A stretch of DNA of 64,000 nucleotides from Taxillus chinensis. Taxonomy: Eukaryota; Streptophyta; Magnoliopsida; Santalales; Loranthaceae. The stretch is from NCBI GenBank assembly GCA_023512835.1, contig CM042091.1, positions 2,366,553 through 2,430,552 on the forward strand, written 5' to 3'. Numbering within the stretch: the stretch's first letter is position 1; the number at the start of each line of letters is the position of its first letter. This document shows, in pieces, positions 1 to 13,945 of the stretch. Both the position numbers and the translations under genes were made by a program. The notes beneath the pieces were generated by a model. It saw only the letters and a program-made list of their open reading frames with translations, made no database searches and was not told the origin of the DNA.

Positions 1-157
1 AGTAGAGGGCATCCTTGGCTGATACAAAAAGTGGATAGATATCTTGGTTAAAAGCTCATATCTCAGACATTAAATTCAGAAATCCTCTGTGGAAACCAAA
101 TCATAGGAATTGCCAACAATTTATCTAGTAAACCAAGGCAATTGTATTGTGTACTAG

Positions 158-3100
158 TCATTCTTCATCACTATCATAGTTTTGGCACAGAGAAAGCAGT
201 CCAGTACTCCTTGGTTCATTGACTTCGGATGTTTCATTAGGTTTTATCTCTTCTGTTTTTTCTGAAGCATTACCACTGGGAGATGGAACTCGTTTCGTGA
301 CTACAGCTACTCTGACTGATGAAGACTTGAATATGAATTTCTCCCCTCGCTGAGCTCTTGAGCCACTTAGACTTTCTTCTAACCACAAACGGAACAAAAG
401 CAAGAAAGTCAGTACCTTATTTTATATGAGTATTATTTCTTATGATTCCATGATCTAAAAGCCGTTAGTAATTCATCTACCCTAGGCAACACCAATTCTG
501 AGATTTGCTACCAGTTCTCTTCCTTTTCATCATATTGATCTTATTCCAAGTAAACTAAAGTTTTGATATCAAATGCTAATTTACTTTCATATCAACTAAT
601 TAACAAACCTTCGGATTTAGAGGCATCAACAAGACTTCCTTTTGTCAAAGAATCTGTGGGCTTTTCAGGGGGATCTTCTGTAATTTTCCTCTTCTGCATA
701 GAAAATATAGTTTTGATATCACATGCCAATTTACTTTCATAAACATATAGACGACATACATCCATCCATATTTTAATGAAAACCTACGGTTATGAACCAG
801 CAGCATTATAGTAAAACATTGAAAAATAAGTAACTGACAAATTACAATATCAAAAGCATGTTACAGTACAAATGCTTGTATTCTTCAAATGAAAACAGAG
901 TTTAAAAAAAAATTGATGGGTTTTTAAGATGGAGCAAATGGTATCACTAAGCTGTTTGACAAGTGAAAGTTCAAATCTCACTGTTATATATTCACACATA
1001 CATATATATAAATCATTGTTGACTTAGTTTATTATTATTACGTATTCATTATCCTTCATTAAAAAGTCACATGCTACATACGTTCATAGCTTGGTGACCA
1101 AATCAGCTCTCTTCATAAATAAAAAATAATCAGTTGACATAGCCTGGAATTTCTCATAACAAAAATATAATATTATCAAATAAAAAAGCATGCCTATGTT
1201 ATAATAGAAGTTATAAGAAACTGGTACAACAGATACAACAATGAGGTTGCTCTTGAAACACAAATAAAAGAACCAGAATGCATGGGGGAAAAGAGAGTTG
1301 CTTACAAGAACAATAAGGATTAAAAGGAATATTAGACGAGAAAGAGACTTCAAAAAAATGACAATTTCAATGACCTAGAACTATGATATTTCAATGACCC
1401 ATAAACAGTTTAATTAGTTAATAGTCCATATGAATTAGATCTATTTTTCTTTGGAGTATAATTTATAAGGTAGGAACCAAAAGCAAGCACACAGCTTACA
1501 AAGGATGATTTTGGTATCATTGGATTCTTTTTAAAAAGGTAGTTGTTTTTAAAAATAGTAAATTCAAATAAATTTAAAACTATTTAATTTTAAATTTTAT
1601 TTCTCAAAATAAGTGAGTCTCATAACTATTTTGAAAAAAATATTTCTAACTGTTTTCAGTTTTTAGTTTTCAGAAAACAAAACATAGAAAAATTTAAAAC
1701 TATTTTGAGTCTCAATTTTATTGGAAGATTCAAATAATTTTTCTATTTTTTCTATTTTTGTCTATTTTATTATATGAGCTCACAATATTATTTTTTAAAA
1801 AAAAAATAATCCAATTTTAAAATATCACATTCTTCTTAAAATATATTCTCTCTTACGAAACAAAAATTATTTTCATATTAGAATTCAACATGAACTCTAA
1901 TAAAATACAAAAAACATAATACATAAATTAAAACTCGTACTAAAAAGACCAAAAAACATTGTAGAGCAATAAGCTAAGATAATAAATATTTCACTAGATA
2001 TAACTCTCCTCAAATGAATTCTAAGACAAATTCAATAGATATAAGCATTGAAAATGACCATGCAAATGATCTACATGTAAGCATTGAATTCAAGGGAAAT
2101 AGCAATCAAGAGAAACAAGCCATTAACAAACTACTAGCAAAAATTCACGTGAAACATCATTTAGGAGAAACAAGCCATTAAGAAACTATAACACTGATTG
2201 TTAGAAAGATTTGATCTTCTTTCGCAAATAAATCAATTTAGCACCAAAAGTGATGCACTCAATAGTAAGCTACAAAGATATGCTCAATTCAACAATGATA
2301 GAAAAAGTTAACATAACATCCTAACAAAGGCCAATAAACAAGCTGAGCTTGTTCAGTAACCGAACCAAACCAAGCTCACGAGCTACTCATCTAATTTAGA
2401 AGCTTAATCTTTTCATAGTTTAAATAAAATTATATTAACTATAAACTTAAAAAATAATTTATATATTTACTTGTTAATTTCATAATTTATATAATATAAT
2501 TATTAATATATTATTAAAAGAAAAACAAGAAAATAAATAACATATATACACTATAGTAGTTCATAAGTATAGTTATAATATATATATAATAAAATATAAT
2601 CACATTGCATATAATATCATAATTATAATGATACATTTTTATAAATAATATTATATAAACCATAACACTCTATTATTAGTTAATTATATACACATTAAAT
2701 CTATAATTAATAACATAGCCTATGCAATCAAGCAAGTCAAGTCAAACTTGTACAATAACGCGCGAACTTATACAGTATTGAGTTTAACTAAACAAACTAT
2801 CAAGTGTGTCGGCTTATTTACAACTCTAAAACATAGTTACATCAAATAATACCTTGAAACTATTATCCAACGTTTCACCCTGGCTAGTTGAGGACTGATC
2901 CATATCTTCTTCTTCATCAAAATCATCATCATGGATCCTACGAATATAATTTCCAGAACCCTGCAATAAGTTTTAAACTGTGAATTAATTATATGAAACC
3001 AACTTAAAATTGAAGAAGAAAAACCATGTGCTATTATACTAACAGGGAATACTATAGACTTTATGAGAGCCTCATCCTCTTCTTCCAGCTTCTTTTCCTG

Positions 3101-6100
3101 TCAGCATATTAAGCAACTGAGATAGTTAACTTAAACATAACACGGTAATATGAGAAAAGATTACCAGTGCCTTAAGGGACCCAACAAACTAGGAAGTTTT
3201 TGTATCATTGGACGGCTAAATTACATCTACTAGAAAAACTATAATTACATTATTAACCAAATGACAAAACAGATAAATAAAAGCAAGCTGAAAGTGACCT
3301 CAAGTGGATATGAATGCAAGATGAACCCTTATAAAGAGTTTTTATTTTTGAATTGTAATGGTTCCCAATATAGAAAAATGGGGCCTAAACCAATCAATAA
3401 GAAAGTTCCAGATGTGAGATGAAATGCAACAGAGAGTAAGTTATCTAGATTTTATTCCAGTTAGTAATGCTACATGAGAAATTTCATTTATAAAACTCAA
3501 TTACATGAAAACCGTCAAACTCCAAGTCCAACTAATCTATATGGTCAATAGTGTGATATTGGTGGTTTAACTGCATTACATAAAACTTAATAGGAAACTA
3601 ACTAAACCTGCAGCAATACAAACGGAAGAGCTCGATATTTACCCAAGACAATATTACATTTAATTTTCCAAACCAGAGCCTGTAAATCAGTGTTGGCTCC
3701 TGTTGGGGTGGTGTATGGCGTGGCCATGCTTGCTGAGATTTTAGGTGTCAGGTCTCACAGCTGCCCCTTGAATATTTGGGGCTTACTTTGGGAGCCAAGG
3801 TCAAATCCTGCTCTTTATGGAACCCAATCATTGAGACTATAGAGCGCTGTCTGGCAGACTGGAAATGGATTTATCTTTCAAAGCAAGGGAAGCTTACTTT
3901 GATTAAAAGTATTCTCTCTAATCTTCCAACCTATTTTTTATCTCTTTTTCTTATTTCAGTTGCAGTGGCTTCTCGTATTGAGAAGATTCAATGGACTATC
4001 CTTTGGTGTTCTTTGGGAGGAGTCACTTTCGTTTGGTTAATTGGGATGTGATCTGTTAGCCTCCTTTCCATGGAAGGCTTGCTATAAAGTAGGTGCGGAG
4101 ATTCAATAAAGCTTTTCTTGGAAAATGGTTGTAGCATTTCAGCCAGGAAAGGAATTCCTTATAGAAAAAGGTCATTGTGACAAAAAACGGTACCCTTACA
4201 AGCGGGAGGATTTCTTCTTGCCCTAAAGGGCCTCAGGGCATGGGATTATGGAAGTATATCCAAGCAAGCTGGACTTCCTCTCTTCCTTGGTGGCTTTTGA
4301 GATTGGTAATAGATCCACAGTTCAGTTTTGGAAGGATGTGTGGCGTGACAAGATTCCCTTGAAGTAGGCTTATCCAGATTTGTTCTGCTTTGCCTATTTA
4401 ACAGATGCTATGGTGGCAGATCTCATGTCTGTTTAGAATAACTCGGTGTATTGGGAGGTGAATTTTTCAAGAGTGACTCAAGATTGGGAGCTTGAGGCTT
4501 TCTCTTCATTTTTTGAGCGATTATATTTTTTTACGCCTTGACTCTCTACCCCAAGTCCCCAACAGGTTGTGTTGGCATCCGAATCGCTTAAAGGGTTGGG
4601 TGATGGCACCCAACAAGTTCTATTCTTCTCTCACCCCAACCGAGCCTTGCTTCCCTTGGCACAGTATTTGGAAGGTATAGATTCCTCCTAGGATGGCTTT
4701 TTTCTCTTGGTCTGCTATACTAGAAAAGATTTTAACTGCTGATAATGTATAGCGTCATGGGTTGTTAGTTATTAGCTGGTGTTATTTGTACAAAACGGTA
4801 GAGGAGACAGTGGACTCCCTCCTTCACTGTTCGGTGGCTCGAATGTTAAGGGTTTTACTTTTGAATTTGTTTCTGGTGCATTGAGTGATGCCTCAAACAT
4901 GGTATCTTCCATGCCTTGAGGTATAAAGTTTCTATCAAATACTATTGAAAAGGCGCAAAGGCATAATAATCATACCTTATTCTCAACTGTATGCTGTAAG
5001 GCCTCCAGCATTGCATCTACACTCACAGTCGCATGTCTTGACTGCAAAACAAAAACAAAATTGGTCTTAGTATGGATAATATATGTTAGTTTAGCAACAC
5101 CCCATACCAAAATCCCATGCAAAATGATTAAACCACAATGAATTGCTTTCTTTACACTTAAGACTTTCTCTTTTCTTGTTTCTTATTCACACATTACAAA
5201 CGTAAAACACACCCACTTCACCAGATATAAATAAATAACAATATGTACCCTCATGGACTTCATTTCATCTAATGCCGCCATGATATCCATCTCTCTTTTA
5301 GAATCTAAAGTTCTATTTTCCAAAGATTTCATTGCATCGCCCATCTCTTCAGAATCCCTTCTCTGCTTCTCTTTATCTACTTCCTGAAAAAAAAAAAAAG
5401 TAAATTGTTTCTAAGAAGTCATCTTTGAAGCATTACTTAATTAAACATAATGCAACTAAATAAAATCCAAACTACCTCATCCTCTGCACGCCAAGGTTCA
5501 AAATTTCGGGTTGCGCCATATTCTACAACATAATCTGAATTTTGTGGATCAGTTGTCATTGTAATCTCAGCTGAGCATTTTGTGCATTTGAAATAGAATC
5601 TGAATATTTGAATTCCAAGGTAAGTCTGCAAATGATTAAACATGCACATCTCAAAAAAACATATAATTAATGTTCAAACAATTTTTTGAGTCAGGTTCCA
5701 ACAAATGTTGGATTTAGTTATTTGAAGGCTATTCAGAGTCATATCCCGCTATTCATTTAGAATATTCATAATCAGGACCATGCTAATTCTGCAATTGCAA
5801 TCTACAAATTTTGGGTCACACTCAGTGATTGGCCTACCAGTTTCAAGGTAAAACTTGAGGCCCAAATCAAATACACATTATTTATGTAAACATATAATTA
5901 TCTTATTTATCTCTTCTTTTTTTCATTCCTAAGGTATGCCACCTTGGTCTTTGAACAGGAAAATTCATTCAAATCCTACCACTATTGTTGCATGCAAGAA
6001 ACTAAATCAGTTACAGGTACAGTTAATGCCAGCATCTGTAAGCAAAATTTTGCATGATTCAGTTCATAGGTCAATGAAATGAACAATATTTTTAGCAAAA

Positions 6101-6917
6101 TAGCAGACTAAACTTCCAACGACAATCAACAATAATACCCTTTTTCTCCCACTTACTTAATATACCAGCATTCACGCTCAGAAGTTAGAAGCACACAATT
6201 TTGTTCTAAATCTAATATGATAACAAAACTCTTAAACATTAAATAATGAGAGCAGACAAGAAATTGCATGCCCATAAAAGGCAAAAAAATAAATAAATCT
6301 AACCCCTGTATTAGAACATGAGAAATTTCATGACACGTTCTTTGTTTAGGCCAAGAAATGCCATAGAACGGACAACTGAGGGAAAGTGTACCAGGAAGTT
6401 AAAACAATATGGCACTTGGGAAACTAAAGTTTACTATAGACGTGCTGCCTTATAATTTATTTCCTGCAGTTTGTTACATTTTTCCCAGATGATTATGTAA
6501 ACAAATACTTTTTATAGTTTTCCTTTGCAATTCAACAAGAGAGTAAAATATCAACCCAACAAAAGTCTGTTACACAAATATACAAAACAAAACCAATATG
6601 GGACCTTAGCCAAAGATCGATGAATAACAAAGAAGGCCTACGTTTTGTATCAGCAGTCATTTGCAAAAATAAATCAAGAATCCAAGATACACAACCAAAA
6701 AAAGAAAGAAATTGCTTACTTCACCAATGACATCTTCCTTTCGTGAGTTGAACTTGGTGCCTTTGTAGATGTAGTTGCCACAGGTTTTGCAGCGAATGCT
6801 CATAGGAAGCATCATCCGCACCTTGATTTGCTGATTTTTAGGCCTCCTTGCCCTTGGCAACTGCTTTGGATCGAAGTCCGGGGGATAGTACTTGTTCAGT
6901 ACCTTTCTTTCTCCCAT
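158..6917 (-). CDS. YJU2: Splicing factor YJU2/CWC16 family (CCDC94-like), 8 coding exons
   Basis: Coding exons on the minus strand: 6720-6917, 5476-5625, 5249-5383, 4976-5041, 3044-3097, 2853-2960, 609-693, 158-378. All junctions keep frame, giving about 338 aa. The N-terminus [20 protein letters not shown] is the family signature. Two CxxC pairs (C43/C46 and C80/C83) form the expected zinc site, followed by the [14 protein letters not shown] segment and a charged helical region containing [16 protein letters not shown]. The tail is acidic and serine-rich and ends DSDEE. Known family role: nuclear spliceosome component that joins the Prp19/NTC-activated complex and supports the first transesterification. 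Length fits eukaryotic YJU2 proteins. The start is the only ATG in frame before the conserved N-terminus. One intron (3098-4975) carries a LINE fragment. No missing key residue was seen. Confidence 0.93.
694..2852. other. Long AT-rich intron of the YJU2 gene
   Basis: This is the intron between the sixth and seventh coding exons. It is AT-rich and without supported coding potential. The only structured piece is a MITE-like segment near 2325-2832, listed separately. Confidence 0.7.
2325..2832. mobile_element. Degenerate MITE-like element, perhaps related to the 25.2-kb hAT MITE
   Basis: The right edge, read on the minus strand, starts TAGAGTTGTAAATAAGCC, close to the terminal repeat of the element at 25221-25801. 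The left edge near 2325-2345 is a weak inverted match (AATAAACAAGCTGAGC). The interior is AT-rich. No clean target duplication was found, so boundaries are approximate. Confidence 0.35.
3690..4860 (+). mobile_element. LINE (non-LTR retrotransposon) 3' fragment: end of RT and zf-RVT region, inactive
   Basis: Broken plus-strand frames read like plant LINE reverse transcriptase C-terminal sequence. Examples are [20 protein letters not shown], then [20 protein letters not shown] and RIEKIQW (3776-4051). A later frame gives LGKWL and [16 protein letters not shown] (4110-4300), and MAFFSW...EKILTADNV with a downstream VDSLLHC zinc-type motif (about 4690-4840). Stops and frameshifts interrupt every frame. 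It lies antisense inside the intron between YJU2 coding exons 4 and 5. The 5' half of the element is absent, which is typical of truncated LINE insertions. Confidence 0.85.
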
Positions 6918-8060
6918 TCTTCTTCAAATTAAATTAACTTGGACGCCAAATTCAGCAAGAAAACCTTTTTAAAAATTCAAAAAAAAAAAACATCATTGAA
7001 TCAACAATTTGTCTTATTTGTCAACAAGAACACCCAACAAAAAAACAAAAACAACATATTAAGATTGAGAAGATGAGCCACGGACTGCTGCTCACCCCAT
7101 CTGTCCCTGATCGTCCATTGACCACCAAGGAAGGTGTGCTCGCATCACAGAGAACGCCCGGATGATAGTTTCATTTTTCTTTTTTTTTCTTTTTCTTTTT
7201 TTGCAATATTACCCTTGTATCTATATAACATTGCAGTCAATTTAGTCCTTGTATCTATGTAAATCGGCCATAATATACAAAAGTCATACATTATCTCATA
7301 TGCATAAATAACTCATACGTGATGAGAAACCACTTAAACACCCCCTTTAATGATCTTAGGAACTTCTCTTAGAGGTCTGTTAGCTATCTGAGAAGGATCC
7401 AAATTTATAAGTAAATAACCTTAGTGTTTAATCATGTCGCACAGCTGAAAGTTAGCGATTGCAAGTTAGCGCTACGCGTGACCGTAGATCTACACACACG
7501 GGAAGAAGACTCGCACATGACCAGACCACATACGATGCACGATTGAGCACCTACACAGACGAGGAACATGACATCGGGAATTGCATTCAAAACTCGATTT
7601 CTGACTAGTTTTCATCCCAAACACCTCCAAACATTCGCACAACAATATTATGACATCTGTGGTTCATATCCAAGATAAAAAAAACCCCCAAATGAATCAT
7701 TACAAACAAAACCCCAATCTCAAAGCTATAGAGCCCTAACCTCAATATCTCCAATTGTTAAACATGGAATACTGAACTTCAAAAGCAAAATTGCTAATTA
7801 CAACCCAAATTATGAAATCCGAGCACTCAAATAACAACCCTAAGCAATTTAGCAACCATCCATCAAAAAACACAAGTAACATCGAGGTAGAAAAAGGGAG
7901 AAAGAACCCTTACCTCTTGACACTTGAAGAAGAACGGCGAATGGATAAACAACTATAGCGAGGGCTTTCCGAGGATGGCTTCGGCAACCCCTTTTCTTGC
8001 TCCTACCCTTTCCGTCCCCTTTGTCTTCCTTCTTCCTTGCGCATGTTCTCCTTGCGTGGG
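6918..8060 (-). promoter_or_regulatory. Probable 5' leader, leader intron and promoter side of the YJU2 gene
   Basis: A good donor (AG|GTAAGG) lies at 7914/7913 on the minus strand, directly downstream of a GC-richer segment (7915-8060) that resembles an untranslated first exon. The leader intron would run from 7913 to just upstream of the ATG at 6917. This is inferred from splice-site shape and base composition only. No other coding signal was seen in 6950-7900. Confidence 0.5.
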
Positions 8061-8099
8061 GAGGGAGAGGGAGGAGCCAACATATATTTTACTTTAGGA

Positions 8100-8961
8100 G
8101 CCTCAGATAAACACATTATCGTTCATATATCTATTTACCCTCATTTTTACAAGTCAACTTACCTGTCGCATGACTAATTGTTTACTTACATCACGTTATT
8201 TCTTAAGCAGTTGCTCACTAAAGTAAAATTAAAAATTAAAAATAAAATTCCATTACTAACAACCTCAAAATTTATTAAAGTATCACTCAGTCTTACGATA
8301 TCATACCATCATCACCATGGGGCTCGTTGCTAGAAGGGCCTGTCCTAAAGTTTAAGTGGCCCTACTCCTAATCTTACAATGAGGCCCCTCACTTCCTTCC
8401 TTTCCTACTCACTAACCTTATCCCTTACTCATATATCAGGTATTTATACTAATTGTTAAGTGTTATTCTGTATTAGAATGTAACCTTGCAAGCTTAAGGT
8501 AATCATTGAAAAAGTTCCAAAACCAAGTAATCATTGGTCCTTGATTGATACCATAATTTTATTTTTTGTTATGCTTATTTAGTATAATTGAGGTTTAACA
8601 TTTGAAGCGGGAAAAAAATGTAAAACATGACTCAACATGAATATTTTAAACCCTGATGATTCTGAAAAGGAAATTCATAATATGTATGTGACCCAAAAAA
8701 ATGACATGGTTGATGATTTATAGGTCTCCTCATCAATCCATCATAAGCTCAACCTCTAGTTGTATGTGTGTGTATGTGTTTTAAATAATTTCAAACAATT
8801 AAGCCCTGCTACTCCCTACCCCCACCCTCTAGTTTCAGCCCTTCTCACCCAAAAATGGCGAAGTACAAAGTTAATCTATTCCACCCATTAGAATTGCACC
8901 TTCGTAATGACCCAAAAATGGATAAATAACTTAACATAATGGAGGCCATTTAATTCCAGCA
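8100..8961. other. Intergenic stretch without recognised genes
   Basis: AT-rich sequence between the YJU2 promoter side and the tandem array. No open frame with family resemblance, RNA gene or repeat was recognised. Its right end, read on the minus strand at the array junction, looks like a 3' splice site (TATATTTGTAG then GTGCTGG), which may be chance. Confidence 0.5.
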
Positions 8962-11889
8962 CCTACAAATATACAACTCATAATCTGCATAACTGGCCGC
9001 CTACTTTCAACGTTAATGTAACATACGGTAGAAGGGGAAAAACAAAGAGTACTGCAATAAACCAGAAAAGGATACTCTGCTGCATCAAAATGCCCTACTT
9101 TTAAATTTTAATATCAATCGTATTTGCTTCATATAGTTATCTAAATTCCAAAGTACTGCAATAAACCAGAAAAGGATGTAAATCTAGGGAAAAAAACATA
9201 ATAAATTACGGTAATTACATATAATGGGAAGAACCGAAAAAGGGTAAAATTAAACCCTAAATCATCAATTTCATAAAATTAATTCGAATTTATGGAAGGT
9301 TAAATAGAATTAGAGAAACTAATATTAATTTCCTACCTTTGATTCAAGATTCAAGAACAAAATGGAGAAGAAGATAGAGTGCAGTCTGTGGAGATTGAAA
9401 CAGGCCAACAAACCAGCGGGGTGCTGTGAGCGAGAGCAGCGAGCCTGCGGGGTTATTGTGCAATGTGATCGCCGTCGTTGACCCAAATTCTGGAAAGCCA
9501 CCCCTGAGCCGTCGATCCTCTCCTCACAATTGATTCAAACGTGTAGGCCGTAATCGACTAGGTAGTATTTTCCGTAGAAGAAAACTAAAAGAGTAAAGAG
9601 ATAACTAATGATATTCATTATTCAAATAAAAAAAACTTTTGAATAGGTTTTTTTTTTGAAAAAGTCTAAATGCAACCTACAAATATACAACTCATAATCT
9701 GCATAATTGGCCACCTACTTTCAACGTTAATGTAATATACGACAGAAGGGGAAAAACAAAGAGTACTGCAATAAACCAGAAAAGGATACTTTGCTGCATC
9801 AAAATGCCCTACTTTTAAATTTTAATATCAATCGTATTTGCTTCATATAGTTATCTAAATTCTAAAGTACTACAATAAACCAGAAAAGGATGTAAATCTA
9901 GGGAAAAAAACATAATAAATTACGGTAATTACATACAATGGGAAGAACCGAAAAAGGGTAAAATTAAACCCTAAATCATCAATTTCATAAAATTAATTTG
10001 AATTTATGGAAGGTTAAATAGAATTAGAGAAACTAATATTAATTTCCTACCTTTGATTCAAGATTCAAGAACAAAATGGAGAAGAAGATAGAGTGCAGTC
10101 TGTGGAGATTGAAACAGGCCAGCAAACCAGCGGGGTGCTGTGAGCGAGAGCAGCGAGCCTGCGGGGTTATTGTGCAATGTGATCGCCGTCGTTGACCCAA
10201 ATTCTGGAAAGCCACCCCTGAGCCGTCGATCCTCTCCTCGCAATTGATTCAAACGTGTAGGCCGTAATCGACTAGGTAGTATTTTCCGTAGAAGAAAACT
10301 AAAAGAGTAAAGAGATAACTAATGATATTCATTATTCAAATAAAAAAAACTTTTGAATAGGTTTTTTTTTTTTTTGAAAAAGTCTAAATGCAACCTACAA
10401 ATATACAACTCATAATCTGCATAATTGGCCACCTACTTTCAACGTTAATGTAATATACGACAGAAGGGGAAAAACAAAGAGTACTGCAATAAACCAGAAA
10501 AGGATACTTTGTTGCATCAAAATGCCCTACTTTTAAATTTTAATATCAATCGTATTTTTTTCATATAGTTATCTAAATTCTAAAGTACTACAATAAACAA
10601 GAAAAGGATGTAAATCTAGGGAAAAAAACATAATAAATTACGGTAATTACATACAATGGGAAGAACCGAAAAAGGGTAAAATTAAACCATAAATCATCAA
10701 TTTCATAAAATTAATTCGAATTTATGGAAGGTTAAATAGAATTAGAGAAACTAATATTAATTTCCTACCTTTGATTCAAGATTCAAGAACAAAATGGAGA
10801 AGAAGATAGAGTGCAGTCTGTGGAGATTGAAACAGGCCAGCAAACCAGCGGGGTGCTGTGAGCGAGAGCAGCGAGCCTACGGGGTTATTGTGCAATGTGA
10901 TCGCCGTCGTTGACCCAAATTCTGGAAAGCCACCCCTGAGCCGTCGATCCTCTCCTCACAATTGATTCAAACGTGTAGGCCGTAATCGACTAGGTAGTAT
11001 TTTCCGTAGAAGAAAACTAAAAGAGTAAAGAGATAACTAATGATATTCATTATTCAAATAAAAAAAACTTTTGAATAGGTTTTTTTTTTTTTGAAAAAGT
11101 CTAAATGCAACCTACAAATATACAACTCATAATCTGCATAATTGGCCACCTACTTTCAACGTTAATGTAATATACGGTAGTAGGGGAAAAACAAAGAGTA
11201 CTGCAATAAACCAGAAAAGGATACTTTGCTGCATCAAAATGCCCTACTTTTAAATTTTAATATCAATCGTATTTGCTTCATATAGTTATCTAAATTCTAA
11301 AGTACTACAATAAACCAGAAAAGGATGTAAATCTAGGAAAAAAAACATAATAAATTACGGTAATTACATACAATGGGAAGAACCGAAAAAGGGTAAAATT
11401 AAACCCTAAATCATCAATTTCATAAAATTAATTTGAATTTATGGAAGGTTAAATAGAATTAGAGAAACTAATATTAATTTCCTACCTTTGATTCAAGATT
11501 CAAGAACAAAATGGAGAAGAAGATAGAGTGCAGTCTGTGGAGATTAAAACAGGCCAGCAAACCAGCGGGGTGTTGTGAGCGAGAGCAGCGAGCCTGCGGG
11601 GTTATTGTGCAATGCAATCGCCGTCGTTGACCCAAATTCCGGAAACCCACCCCTGAGCCGTCGATCCTCTCCTCACAATTGACTCAAACGTATAAGACGT
11701 AGTCGACTAGGTAGTATTTTCCGTAGAAGAAGACCAAAAGAGTAAAGAGATAGTTAATGATATTCATTATTCAAATAAAAAAACTTTTAAATATGTTTTT
11801 TTTTTTGAAAAGTCTAAATGCAACCTACAAATATACAACTCATAATCTGCATAACTGGCCGCCTGTGGAGATTGAAACAGGCCAGCAAA

Positions 11890-11967
11890 CCAGCGGGGTG
11901 CTATGAGCGAGAGCAGCGAGCCTGTCACGCCCCCAAATTCCAGCGGGGTGCTATGAGCGAGAGCAGC
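11890..11967 (+). repeat. Exact 28-bp direct duplication spanning the LTR junction
   Basis: Bases 11890-11917 (array sequence outside the LTR) are repeated exactly at 11940-11967, inside the first 50 bp of the LTR. The copy sits between AAATTC and TAGGAACATG, so host-array sequence appears to have been copied into the LTR end. Confidence 0.9.
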
Positions 11968-13910
11968 TAGGAACATGACTTCCCCTTGCTCGCACCCGAA
12001 AGGTCAAGGGGTTGGTGACTAGCACCAATGGAGACTACACCGCGGGTGCTGTCTCAAATATGCAACCCTGTACAGTCATACATCAAGGGTAATCCTGTAC
12101 TTTCCCATATATCATCATGCATACAATGAGTCAAACAGTCATACAGACATCACATCACAAACAGTATGCAAATACAACTGTCCATGGACCCATGTCCGGG
12201 ATACAACATATAATACAATACAGAATATAGTGCTCATATATCAGAGTAGTGGGCACATCCTCCTGGAAGAAAGTCCTCCACTAGTCTCGAGTCACACCTG
12301 AAAAGGGGAAATAACAAGTAGGAGTAAGCGACAAGCTCAGTAGGTGACCACAATACTCCACATCATGCAAACATGCAAGTCTATGCTACATGCTCTGTGT
12401 ACTCGTGCACTGTGTAGTGTGCACAATCATCAGGACTCAGCCTGCAAACAAACATCAGGACCCAGCCTGCCCACACATGACAACTTGTCCACGATCCTCT
12501 ACGGGATCCCAGCTCATGGCACTCAGCCCTAGCTCCACGAGCTCAACGGCTCCACCGAGGCCTTAGCTTGTCCACAGCGCAATATGCCCGGCCACAGTCG
12601 CCACACAGGCCTGCCATCAGCGCATATGCCTGCCACGTTAACCACATAGCACCATCGGTGCATCACAGTGAAAACCCAACAAGTCATGGAACCCAAGTCC
12701 CAAATCCACAACCAACATACCAACACCAATATGGTCTTAAGATGTACCACACTCCCTTTAGAACTGTAGTCAGTCTTTACAAGTCGATCCTCATTCCTTG
12801 ACTAAGGAAGGAGATACCCATAGGAGTTGTTTCTTGAAATAAAAAGTCCCGGCATTGGGTCTCCATATCATAAATAAGATATTCTGATTTTTGGAGATTT
12901 TTCTGAGATGTCTAACCCCACTTTCCAAAAATTCACCTCTACAAAAAACTGAATTTTTCCGAAATTTTACATTAAATCCCAATTTTCACATTTTGAAATA
13001 GTGTAATTAATTTTTCTAGTATTTTTCTTTAAATCCAAATGGGGGTATTTCGTTATTTACATTTTAACTTAAGTATAAATACTTTAGGTATAGGTTACAA
13101 TGTAAATAGTCCAGTCCAGTGTCCAGTTACACTGTTGGAGCTGCGACTCGTAACGCGGAACTGCAGTGCGCCTCGAAGACTCGTAGCTGGAGCTGCGACT
13201 CATAGCTGCGTAGCGCGCCTCGAAGACTCGAAGCGGGTCTTCGATCTTCGACCTTCGGACTACGAACTTTGACCTTCGAACTACGGGTCTACGAATCTAC
13301 GAACTACGAACTACGAACCTTCGAGCTACGAACTACGACCATACGAACTACGAACCTTCGAGCCTTCGACCCAAAACTTCGGATCTTCGTTATTTCGACC
13401 CAGTAATTCGCCCAGGGTACTGTTCATCGTCGTTTTTGCCTGTTCTTCGTCTGAAATCAACCCAGCAACCCCCAGACACGCACAAACACGGATTCTACGC
13501 AACAGACTACGATATCTATTTCGAAATGCGTCCAGAATGCCTCTAAGTCGCACAGATAACAGCAGAAACACGTACTAAATTTTAGATTTTCAGAAATCTA
13601 GATCTAGATCTAAATCCAGATTTCCATGGTTGACTTCTCAACCCTCATGGAATATGCAATTAAACAGCCCCAGATCACAGAAACACATATTAAAACTGAT
13701 ATAAAACAGTTCTTAACCACAGATCTTATGTTAAACCATTAGATCTAACCCAAAATTAGATTTCCCCAAAATTTAGGGTTTATGCTCAATTTCATAAATC
13801 ATGATAAATTCGTCCAGATCCAAAACAGAATCAAAATAAGAAGTTTAAGGACACCTACTTAGAGTGATTCTTTGAGCTCCACGAACCCAAATCGTCAAGG
13901 CACCAAGCTC

Positions 13911-13945
<35 letters not shown>

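Noticed and set aside
910..1000. Possible second tRNA-like/SINE head (AAATGGTATCAC and GTTCAAATCTC)
   Set aside because: Box-like words occur, but I found no 3' tail, target duplication or cloverleaf.
10058..10252. ORFs of ~64-69 aa inside the 715-bp units as a repeated small-protein family
   Set aside because: Start, stop and length change between copies through neutral-looking substitutions, there is no family resemblance, and the block reads better as an untranslated leader followed by a donor site.
13130..13400. TACGAAC/CTTCGAA-rich zone as a regulatory motif cluster
   Set aside because: It lies in the middle of the solo LTR, where the related LTR has a comparable motif-rich zone, so it is more likely element-internal degeneration.
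12344..13571. Several 62-81 aa frames on both strands
   Set aside because: All lie inside the solo LTR, overlap one another on opposite strands and show no protein family features.
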